DNA of 64,000 bases from assembly GCF_900166655.1 (NCBI RefSeq), contig NZ_FVZB01000006.1, positions 1,240,001 to 1,304,000 on the forward strand. The letters are read 5' to 3'. This document shows, one piece after another, positions 56,987 to 64,000 of this stretch. How positions within the stretch are numbered: position 1 is the first letter of the stretch; each line of letters starts with the position of its first letter. A model generated the notes under the pieces. It saw only the letters and a list, made by a program, of their open reading frames with translations, did no database searches and was not told the DNA's origin. The position numbers were made by a program, and so were the translations under genes. This stretch comes from Halobacillus hunanensis. GTDB taxonomy: Bacteria; Bacillota; Bacilli; Bacillales; Halobacillaceae.

Positions 56987-57035
56987 TACTGCCACCTCAG
57001 GTCATCCAAATATTGGATGACCTGAGGTGGCAGTA
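56987..57035. repeat. Long perfect palindrome, right flank of the selenium island
   Basis: The arms beginning TACTGCCACCTCAGGTCATC are exact complements over 23 bp around ATA. The core matches the left palindrome at 47138-47180. It lies between the divergent thioredoxin and AraC-type genes, so it cannot simply be a terminator of a gene end. Confidence 0.9.
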
Positions 57036-57108
57036 ATTTCCATAGATGTGAATATAGCTGAGATGCGTTAAAATGGGGATGCAGTAGATTGGAAAGGCGG
57101 CGTTCTCT

Positions 57109-58566
57109 ATGTACAAACTGCTCATTGCAGATCGAGACAGGCAAGAACTTGTTGGGTTAGAATGGCTGATTACTAAATATTCCTTCCCTATTACAGATAC
57201 TAAATTAGCCGGTCAGCTGACAGATGTATTAAACACATTAGAGAATCAACAGCCTGATCTATTTTGTCTGGAGCTTGATATGATTCCAGAAGATAAGTGG
57301 GAAATGGTTAAAGCATTTATCGAACGGTATGCAGAACGGGTCGTTGCTGTAACTGCCGAACCTACTTTTGAACGGGCCATGCAGGCAATGGAAATCGCCG
57401 CAGTAGACCTATGGGTGAAACCGTTGTCTCCATCACAAGTGAAACATTCACTGCAACAGGCTTTCCGGAACCTTTCCAGACCAACTTCGCAATCAACTGA
57501 CACTGAATTAAAAAAGGCTGTTCGTTACGAATCATTATTCATTGATGAAAACCTTCCATTTCATCATCCTGTTTATTTAATTAAGCCAGAGTACATGTCT
57601 GACTTAGCTGATTTACGAATATTCATTGAACAATTCGACTTTTTTTATGAACCATCTGTATTTTCGACGAGTGAACAAATTGCCCTCGTTTTCCGTGAGA
57701 CTTTACCGGAACCTATCGAGCAGGCGCAACGCTTTTTACGAGAATGGGATCTCTTCGCCGGTAAGCCGCTAGTGATCGCTGTCCACTCAGAACAAGGCTC
57801 AGAATCTCTTCATCAAATCTATATGAAGCTGCGAAAAATCATGGAAACTACCTTTTTCACAGGTTACCAACAAGTATTAAGTTCCTTCCATCATGATTGG
57901 CGGGATATGGACCCTTTCCTCACCATGGAAGAGCAGCGAAATTGGGTATATATGCTTGACGAAGGGTACAGAGATGAAATCAAAAGATGGATGTACGATC
58001 AATTCTTTGATATGGAACCACCTTTCCCTGATCCTGGACTGCTGCGGACGCGTTTAACAAGCATACTCGCTCAAGTACGCCGCTTTATGATCCGAAAAGG
58101 AATTACGGACTCTGTTAGCGAGCAAAAATACAGACAAGTGTTTGATATTATTTTATACAGTCCGGTCCTTTATCGAATTGTTCAGGATATGATCTTATTT
58201 ATAAATGACTTAATACAATCCATGTCAGAAAAATCGTTAACGACAAATGTTGATGTTGTTGAAGAAGCGATTAATTATATGGAAGACCACTTTGATAATC
58301 CTTCCCTTTCTCTAACAGAGGTTGCGAAGCACGTTCATCGCAGTCCTTCTTATTTCAGCCATATTTTATCGAGCAAGTACGGGCGATCTTTCCGAGAGAT
58401 ACTAAGCTATATCCGTATACAAAAGGCGAAAGAAATGCTGGCTTCCTCAGACGATTCTATTCAGCACATTGCTCGGGCAACTGGGTTTACTAATCCAAAT
58501 TATTTTAGTCGAGTATTTAAATCAACTACGGGCCAGACGCCGCGTGAATATCGAAGAATGCATTAA
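57109..58566 (+). CDS. AraC-family regulator with degenerate receiver domain (YesN-like)
   Basis: The 485-residue protein has a receiver-like N terminus (LLIADRDRQE, AVTAEPTFERAM, LWVKP) in which the phosphoacceptor position appears as Glu (PDLFCLELDMIP), so phosphorylation is doubtful. A middle region of about 250 residues has no family I know. The C terminus is an AraC HTH pair (LTEVAKHVHRSPSYFSHILSSKYG, IARATGFTNPNYFSRVFKSTTGQTPREYR). It could control the hut genes that follow, or the sel island; neither is shown. Confidence 0.8.
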   Translation: MYKLLIADRDRQELVGLEWLITKYSFPITDTKLAGQLTDVLNTLENQQPDLFCLELDMIPEDKWEMVKAFIERYAERVVAVTAEPTFERAMQAMEIAAVDLWVKPLSPSQVKHSLQQAFRNLSRPTSQSTDTELKKAVRYESLFIDENLPFHHPVYLIKPEYMSDLADLRIFIEQFDFFYEPSVFSTSEQIALVFRETLPEPIEQAQRFLREWDLFAGKPLVIAVHSEQGSESLHQIYMKLRKIMETTFFTGYQQVLSSFHHDWRDMDPFLTMEEQRNWVYMLDEGYRDEIKRWMYDQFFDMEPPFPDPGLLRTRLTSILAQVRRFMIRKGITDSVSEQKYRQVFDIILYSPVLYRIVQDMILFINDLIQSMSEKSLTTNVDVVEEAINYMEDHFDNPSLSLTEVAKHVHRSPSYFSHILSSKYGRSFREILSYIRIQKAKEMLASSDDSIQHIARATGFTNPNYFSRVFKSTTGQTPREYRRMH

Positions 58567-58599
58567 ATGGCTTCCCCGACATACACAAATTTCTATGAC

Positions 58600-58633
58600 A
58601 AAGACTCCTCAGCCTCGTGGAGTCTTTGTTTTG
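58600..58633 (+). terminator. Terminator of the AraC-type gene
   Basis: AAAGACTCC and GGAGTCTTT form a 9-bp stem around a 10-nt loop, followed by GTTTTG. Confidence 0.85.
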
Positions 58634-58714
58634 TATATTAAATGGATAACGTAAAGCAGCTCTCTTTTACTCAAATCTAATATTTATATAGATTCAAAGA
58701 TATTTATCATTAAA

Positions 58715-58728
58715 TGAAAGCGTTTTAA
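58715..58728 (+). promoter_or_regulatory. CcpA cre-like site upstream of hutU
   Basis: TGAAAGCGTTTTAA matches the cre consensus with one or two deviations, 120 bp before hutU. Carbon catabolite control of hut is known in B. subtilis. Confidence 0.7.
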
Positions 58729-58849
58729 ATAATATCTTTACAATTATCGAATATTATTGCACTAATTCAAAAGGCAGCCACCTATTTTCATACGCAAACT
58801 GTTGGTACCATAAAATTATCAGAAAACTCAAATCGAAAGGATGAAAATT

Positions 58850-60514
58850 ATGTCTGAAACGAAATCAGGAAAGGTAAAACAATATAGCGGAACAGAATTA
58901 CACACAAAAGGCTGGATACAGGAGGCAGCTTTACGCATGCTGAGCAACAACCTGCATCCAGATGTAGCGGAAAAACCAGAAGACCTCGTTGTCTACGGCG
59001 GGATCGGCAAAGCAGCTCGTAACTGGGAATCTTTCGAAGCCATTGTAGACTCTTTGAAGAAGCTCGAGGAAGATGAAACCTTACTGATTCAATCTGGGAA
59101 GCCGGTCGCTGTCTTTCGTTCACATAAAGATGCACCGAAAGTGTTGATTGCGAACTCGAATCTGGTCCCTGCCTGGGCAAATTGGGATCATTTTCACGAA
59201 CTTGATCAAAAAGGGTTAATGATGTATGGCCAAATGACAGCAGGAAGTTGGATTTACATCGGCAGTCAGGGCATCGTGCAAGGTACGTATGAAACCTTTG
59301 CAGAATGCGCTAGACAACACTTCAACGGCAGTTTGCAAGGCACAATAACCTTAACAGCTGGCCTTGGCGGCATGGGCGGTGCACAGCCATTAGCGGTTAC
59401 GTTAAATGGCGGTGTATGTATTGCGATTGAAATCGATCAGCAGCGGATCCAACGGCGATTAGATACAAAGTACTTGGATACGTCCACTGACAACCTAGAT
59501 GAAGCGATCAAACTCGCTGAAGAGGCCCGAGATCAGGGTAAAGCCCTATCCATCGGTCTGCTAGGTAATGCGGCGGAGCTTTTGCCTGAAATGATTGCCA
59601 AAGGATTCATTCCAGATGCCTTAACAGACCAAACCTCAGCCCACGATCCATTGAACGGTTATGTTCCGGTGGATATGGACCTTTCAGCGGCTGATGAACT
59701 GCGTGCCGCTGACACTGCGGAATATATTAAACTGTCAAAACGCAGTATTGCTGCCCATGTTAAGGCTATGCTCGACATGCAAGAACAAGGCGCCATTACG
59801 TTTGACTATGGCAACAACATCCGACAAGTCGCTAAAGATGAAGGAGTAGACAATGCCTTTGATTTCCCAGGTTTCGTCCCAGCTTACATTCGTCCACAAT
59901 TCTGTGAAGGAAAAGGACCTTTCCGCTGGGTAGCCTTATCTGGTGACCCGGAAGATATCTATAAAACGGATGAAGTAATCTTACGAGAATTTAGTGACAA
60001 TGAACATTTATGTAATTGGATTCGAATGGCACGTGAGAAAATCAGCTTCCAGGGACTGCCTTCCCGAATTTGCTGGCTCGGCTACGGGGAGCGTGCTAGA
60101 TTCGGTAAAATTATCAATGACATGGTAGCAAGCGGTGAGTTAAGTGCACCGATTGTAATCGGCCGCGACCACCTTGACTCTGGTTCTGTTGCTTCACCGA
60201 ACAGGGAAACAGAAGCCATGAAAGACGGCAGTGATGCAGTAGCTGACTGGCCCATTTTAAACGCAATGATTAATAGTGTAGGCGGAGCCAGTTGGGTTAG
60301 CGTCCACCATGGCGGGGGTGTCGGTATGGGCTATTCCCTTCACGCTGGAATGGTCATTGTTGCTGATGGAACGAAAGATGCCGAACAGCGTCTGGAACGT
60401 GTCTTAACGACAGACCCAGGCATGGGTGTCGTGCGTCACGTAGATGCTGGCTACGAGCTGGCTGAACAGACCGCTAAGGAAAAAGGCATTCAAGTACCGA
60501 TGCTGAAGAAATAA
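58850..60514 (+). CDS. hutU: Urocanate hydratase
   Basis: The 554-residue NAD-dependent enzyme converts urocanate to imidazolone propionate. Family motifs include [33 protein letters not shown] and [13 protein letters not shown]. The ATG at 58850 has AAAGGATG upstream; an ATG three codons earlier overlaps that site. First gene of the visible hut cluster; no hutH or hutP is within the window. Confidence 0.97.
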   Translation: MSETKSGKVKQYSGTELHTKGWIQEAALRMLSNNLHPDVAEKPEDLVVYGGIGKAARNWESFEAIVDSLKKLEEDETLLIQSGKPVAVFRSHKDAPKVLIANSNLVPAWANWDHFHELDQKGLMMYGQMTAGSWIYIGSQGIVQGTYETFAECARQHFNGSLQGTITLTAGLGGMGGAQPLAVTLNGGVCIAIEIDQQRIQRRLDTKYLDTSTDNLDEAIKLAEEARDQGKALSIGLLGNAAELLPEMIAKGFIPDALTDQTSAHDPLNGYVPVDMDLSAADELRAADTAEYIKLSKRSIAAHVKAMLDMQEQGAITFDYGNNIRQVAKDEGVDNAFDFPGFVPAYIRPQFCEGKGPFRWVALSGDPEDIYKTDEVILREFSDNEHLCNWIRMAREKISFQGLPSRICWLGYGERARFGKIINDMVASGELSAPIVIGRDHLDSGSVASPNRETEAMKDGSDAVADWPILNAMINSVGGASWVSVHHGGGVGMGYSLHAGMVIVADGTKDAEQRLERVLTTDPGMGVVRHVDAGYELAEQTAKEKGIQVPMLKK

Positions 60515-60533
60515 TCGAAGGGAGATTTTTTAT

Positions 60534-61808
60534 ATGACACAAAAACTGCTTATAACAAAAGCTGCACAATTAATAACCATGGCTGGACACTCCGGACAGC
60601 CAGCACGAAAAGAAGCCATGTCTCAATTAGAGGTGATTGAAAACGGCGCCCTTTATATGGAAGATGGGGTAGTTGTAGAAGCAGGGTCCACCGAGGAAAT
60701 ACACGATAAATATCAGAACTCTGTAAATCCTGATCAACATATTGATGCATCAGGAAAAGTCGTCACACCAGGTTTGATTGATCCTCATACACATCTCGTC
60801 CACGCTGGAACAAGGGAAAATGAATATGCCATGCGCTTAAAAGGTAAGACCTACATGGAAATCATGGAGTCTGGCGGCGGTATTCATGCAACAACTCGTG
60901 CTACGCAGGCGGCAAGTCATGAAGACTTGTATGAACAATCGCGAAAACGGCTTGATCAATTTTTGCTGCACGGAGTTACGACAGTGGAAGCAAAAAGCGG
61001 CTATGGACTGACGCTTGAACATGAATTGAAACAGCTTGAAGTGGCTCAACAACTTGCTGAGAGCCACCCAATGGACCTCGTTTCTACATTTATGGGAGCC
61101 CACGCGATTCCCATGGATGAAAAAGCAAACCCAGAGCCATTTGTCGACCGTGTGATTAATGAAATGATCCCTGAGGTCGCTAAAAAGAATCTCGCCACCT
61201 TTAACGATGTCTTTTGTGAACGTGGAGTTTTTACACCAGAGCAATCTAGACGCATTTTAGAGGCAGGCAAGGAACACGGACTAACTCCTAAAATCCATGC
61301 AGATGAAATTGAACCGTATGGCGGTGCGGAATTAGCTGCGTCCGTTGGGGCAATCTCAGCCGATCACCTTTTGAAAGCGTCTGAACAAGGGATAAAAGAG
61401 ATGGCGGAAGCAGGGGTTGTCGGTGTGCTGCTTCCAGGTACAGCCTTTTTCTTAATGGCAGAATTTGCTCAGGCAAGAAAAATGATTGATGCAGGAGTTG
61501 CTGTCGCCCTTTCAACAGATGCAAACCCTGGCTCATCCCCAACCATTTCCCTGCCTTTCATCATGAACCTGGGCTGCTTGAAAATGGGCATGACACCGGA
61601 AGAAGTGTTAACGGCAACAACGATTAATGCAGCACATGCAATCGGTTGTGCTGACGAGTCAGGAAGTTTAGAAAAAGGGAAAAAGGCAGATGTAACAATC
61701 TTTAATGTACCAAACTACCTTACCCTTTCTTATCAGTACGGCATGAATCACGTAGATACAGTCATTAAAGCTGGGAAACCCCTTGTCGTGGGAGGCCAGT
61801 TGCAATGA
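60534..61808 (+). CDS. hutI: Imidazolonepropionase
   Basis: The 424-residue amidohydrolase opens the imidazolone ring. Metal ligands are visible in DPHTHLVHAG, and KIHADEIEP, ADHLLKAS and ALSTDANPGSSP are typical. It overlaps hutG by 4 bp (ATGA). Confidence 0.97.
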   Translation: MTQKLLITKAAQLITMAGHSGQPARKEAMSQLEVIENGALYMEDGVVVEAGSTEEIHDKYQNSVNPDQHIDASGKVVTPGLIDPHTHLVHAGTRENEYAMRLKGKTYMEIMESGGGIHATTRATQAASHEDLYEQSRKRLDQFLLHGVTTVEAKSGYGLTLEHELKQLEVAQQLAESHPMDLVSTFMGAHAIPMDEKANPEPFVDRVINEMIPEVAKKNLATFNDVFCERGVFTPEQSRRILEAGKEHGLTPKIHADEIEPYGGAELAASVGAISADHLLKASEQGIKEMAEAGVVGVLLPGTAFFLMAEFAQARKMIDAGVAVALSTDANPGSSPTISLPFIMNLGCLKMGMTPEEVLTATTINAAHAIGCADESGSLEKGKKADVTIFNVPNYLTLSYQYGMNHVDTVIKAGKPLVVGGQLQ

Positions 61809-62791
61809 CGGACTACCCTTATCCACTGTTAGACCGGCCCAGCATGATCTGGACGAAGCAAACGGATAAAACAACAGACCTGAAAGTACATGAATGGATT
61901 GAAACAGTTGGGGATTCCCTCCCCAACTGGCAGAATTACGATGTGACAATTCTGGGCGTACCGCTGTCAAAATCATCAATCAGCACATCTGCTGCCAGTG
62001 ATAATCCCGATGCCATGCGTCAAGTATGGAAATCGTTTGGCACGTACAACCTTGATGAGGATATTGATTTAGCCACATTAAAAGCGATTGACCTCGGAAA
62101 TGTGAAGCAGCACGCAACAGATATTTCTTATACTCACCAGCAAATCGGGCAGGCAATGACTGCTATGAGAAAACATCATCCCCATACATTTCCTGTTGTG
62201 ATGGGTGGGGATCATTCAATTACAGCGATGTTGATTAAAGGCTGGAAACAAGCCCATCCGGATGAAACAGTCGGTATTCTACAGCTCGATACCCATTTTG
62301 ATTTGCGTGACTTGAATGTATTTGGTCCAGCAAATGGTACACCAATCCGCAACTTAATCGAAAGTGGTACCGTCGAAGGCCAACACGTTCACAATATTGG
62401 TTTGCATGGATTTTTCAATGCCAAAGAATTGAAGGATTACGCAGATGAGACAGGTGTTCATTATACAACGATGAAACAAACACGGAAAAAAGGAGTAGAC
62501 ACTGTCATCAAACGAGCATTGGAGAAGTTGAATGACCAAGTCGACACGATTTACTTAACAGTCGACATGGATGTTTTGGACATCACTCATAATCCCGCTG
62601 CTCCTGCAGCAACTCCCGGAGGAATGTACACAGAGGAGTTATTTGAAGCGGTGCAAATCGCCGGGGAACATCCAAAGGTGAAGGCAATGGATATGGTCTG
62701 CCTTGACCCGCGTAAAGACGTGGGAGAAATGGCCGTTAAAAGTGCTGTGCATACGATGCTGTCCTTTTTGACAGGCTATTGCAAGCGCTGA
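61805..62791 (+). CDS. hutG: Formimidoylglutamase
   Basis: The 328-residue arginase-family enzyme hydrolyses N-formimino-L-glutamate to glutamate and formamide. Manganese ligands lie in GGDHSITAM, QLDTHFDLRD and TVDMDVLD. It ends the hutUIG unit, followed by a terminator. Confidence 0.96.
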   Translation: MTDYPYPLLDRPSMIWTKQTDKTTDLKVHEWIETVGDSLPNWQNYDVTILGVPLSKSSISTSAASDNPDAMRQVWKSFGTYNLDEDIDLATLKAIDLGNVKQHATDISYTHQQIGQAMTAMRKHHPHTFPVVMGGDHSITAMLIKGWKQAHPDETVGILQLDTHFDLRDLNVFGPANGTPIRNLIESGTVEGQHVHNIGLHGFFNAKELKDYADETGVHYTTMKQTRKKGVDTVIKRALEKLNDQVDTIYLTVDMDVLDITHNPAAPAATPGGMYTEELFEAVQIAGEHPKVKAMDMVCLDPRKDVGEMAVKSAVHTMLSFLTGYCKR

Positions 62792-62817
62792 AGGCGAAGG
62801 TGACTTCGCCTTTTTTT
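62791..62817 (+). terminator. Terminator after hutG
   Basis: AAGGCGAAG and CTTCGCCTT form a 9-bp stem around GTGA with a T7 tail. Confidence 0.93.
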
Positions 62818-62859
62818 AACATCATCTGTCAGAATAATTAAATAATAGGAGGCAGAAGA

Positions 62860-64000
62860 ATGGAGTCTTTACAAAAAGATTTTCACAGCGAATCATCAGG
62901 TCCTTCGAAGGCTCATGTCATTAAGTTTTTTGTATTCAGCCTGATTGGTATTTTCACCTTTTTCATTCCCATTACAATCAATGGTACTTCTTCCATTCCG
63001 CTCGACCATATAGTCACATATATTCAGAGCACCTTTACGTCCCTCGTCCCTTTTTATGCATTCATCGTCATTATTCTCGGGGCTGTCTACCCTTTTATCA
63101 ATCGTACGTGGAATAAAGACGCTGTTACTATCGTTCTATCATTATTTAAAGTGTTCGGTGTCGCTGTGGCTGCCATGCTGATTTTCAATTTTGGCCCTGC
63201 CTGGTTATTCACACCAAACATGGGACCGTTCCTTTTTGACAAACTCGTTATTCCAGTCGGCCTGCTCGTACCGATCGGTGCTGTATTCCTCGCTTTGCTC
63301 GTTGGATATGGGCTGCTGGAATTCATCGGTGTTCTGCTTCAGCCTGTCATGCGTCCGATTTGGAAAACACCGGGGCGTTCAGCGATTGATGCCGTCGCGT
63401 CGTTTGTAGGCAGCTACTCGATCGGACTGTTGATTACGAATCGTGTGTTTAAGGAAGGCAAATATACCGTGAAAGAGGCAACGATTATCGCTACAGGGTT
63501 TTCTACCGTATCCGCGACCTTCATGATTGTCGTAGCGAAGACACTCGGCCTGATGGATCTCTGGAACATCTATTTCTGGGTCACTCTTTTCGTAACCTTT
63601 TTAGTTACCGCCATAACGGTACGCATTTGGCCTTTAAATAAAATTAGCGATGAATATTTTGATGGAGAAGGACAGCCAGAGAAAGTTATCAAGGAAAAAC
63701 GTATTAAAGCAGCTTGGGCACAAGCCATGGAGGCCGCTGAACAATCCCCTTCCTTTGGCAAAAATATATGGATGAACTTAAAAGATGGCTTTATCATGAC
63801 GATGGCCATTCTGCCATCTATCCTCTCCGTTGGTTTGTTAGGGTTAATTCTTGCCGAATTCACACCAGTATTTGATGTCCTGGGCTATATCTTTTATCCA
63901 TTTACTTGGATCATGCAAGTACCCGAACCTATGCTGGCTGCCAAAGCATCAGCCATTGAGATTGCTGAAATGTTCCTGCCTTCCTTATTAGTAGCAGATG
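62860..64000 (+). CDS. YjiH-family membrane protein with nucleoside-recognition (Gate) domain (partial)
   Basis: The gene runs off the right edge after 380 codons. The ATG follows TAGGAGG. The product has about eight hydrophobic segments in this part, and the GRSAIDAVASFVGSYSIGLLITNRVF region typical of YjiH/Gate-domain proteins. Such genes often accompany hut genes in Bacillaceae and may move histidine or an intermediate; this is inferred from position. Confidence 0.8.
   Translation, partial: MESLQKDFHSESSGPSKAHVIKFFVFSLIGIFTFFIPITINGTSSIPLDHIVTYIQSTFTSLVPFYAFIVIILGAVYPFINRTWNKDAVTIVLSLFKVFGVAVAAMLIFNFGPAWLFTPNMGPFLFDKLVIPVGLLVPIGAVFLALLVGYGLLEFIGVLLQPVMRPIWKTPGRSAIDAVASFVGSYSIGLLITNRVFKEGKYTVKEATIIATGFSTVSATFMIVVAKTLGLMDLWNIYFWVTLFVTFLVTAITVRIWPLNKISDEYFDGEGQPEKVIKEKRIKAAWAQAMEAAEQSPSFGKNIWMNLKDGFIMTMAILPSILSVGLLGLILAEFTPVFDVLGYIFYPFTWIMQVPEPMLAAKASAIEIAEMFLPSLLVAD

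Noticed and set aside
56848-57144. Two short opposite-strand frames encoding similar peptides (LPPQVIQ..LDDLRWQ)
   Set aside because: The similarity arises because both frames read the same perfect palindrome from either strand.

Overview
The window is a 64 kb chromosomal segment of a low-GC Gram-positive rod, most likely a moderately halophilic or marine member of the Bacillaceae (Halobacillus/Thalassobacillus-like; genus inferred, not proven). Support comes from a yhfS-yhfT-bioY block with a BirA box, a glgBCDAP glycogen operon, HemAT, HssRS-HrtBA, Des/DesKR, an EcsAB-type exporter, a class D sortase with a wall-anchored phosphatase, AGGAGG-type ribosome binding sites and CcpA-type cre sites.

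Layout. 0-5 kb: a truncated BtuF-like lipoprotein behind a cobalamin riboswitch, a secreted amidase, an MFS permease and a nucleoside hydrolase. 4.4-7.8 kb: thiolase, acyl-CoA ligase and BioY under a BirA operator. 8-18.2 kb: glycogen synthesis and breakdown. 18.3-24 kb: a YrhK protein, a luciferase-like oxidoreductase, an SDR and a sugar ABC importer. 24-28.6 kb: EcsAB-like exporter, a frameshifted sortase and alkaline phosphatase. 28.9-34.2 kb: HemAT and the heme-stress system. 34.7-43.1 kb: M28 aminopeptidase, two membrane proteins, an ascorbate-type PTS with its regulator, and TerC. 43.2-46.2 kb: cold-regulated desaturase with DesKR. 57.1-64 kb: an AraC-type regulator and the histidine utilisation genes.

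The most interesting part is a compact selenium island at 47.1-57.0 kb, bracketed by two copies of one long perfect palindrome. On the minus strand it carries selB, a SelW-like selenoprotein and selA. On the plus strand it carries tRNA-Sec, a GT4 glycosyltransferase resembling selenosugar synthase SenB, selD, a PhnDEC-like ABC importer and a polysaccharide deacetylase; a minus-strand thioredoxin closes it. Four of these genes (selW, selD, the deacetylase, the thioredoxin) contain an in-frame UGA with a ribosome binding site upstream. Each UGA is followed 22-33 nt later by a small hairpin with a G in the first two loop positions, as expected of bacterial SECIS elements. The deacetylase with an N-terminal U-x3-C motif looks like a new selenoprotein family. 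A working model, which is inference, is that the ABC system imports a selenium oxyanion, SelD makes selenophosphate, and it feeds both selenocysteine insertion and a possible selenosugar branch.

A dispersed repeat family (AGAGGCTGGGACA termini) occurs at least four times outside the island.
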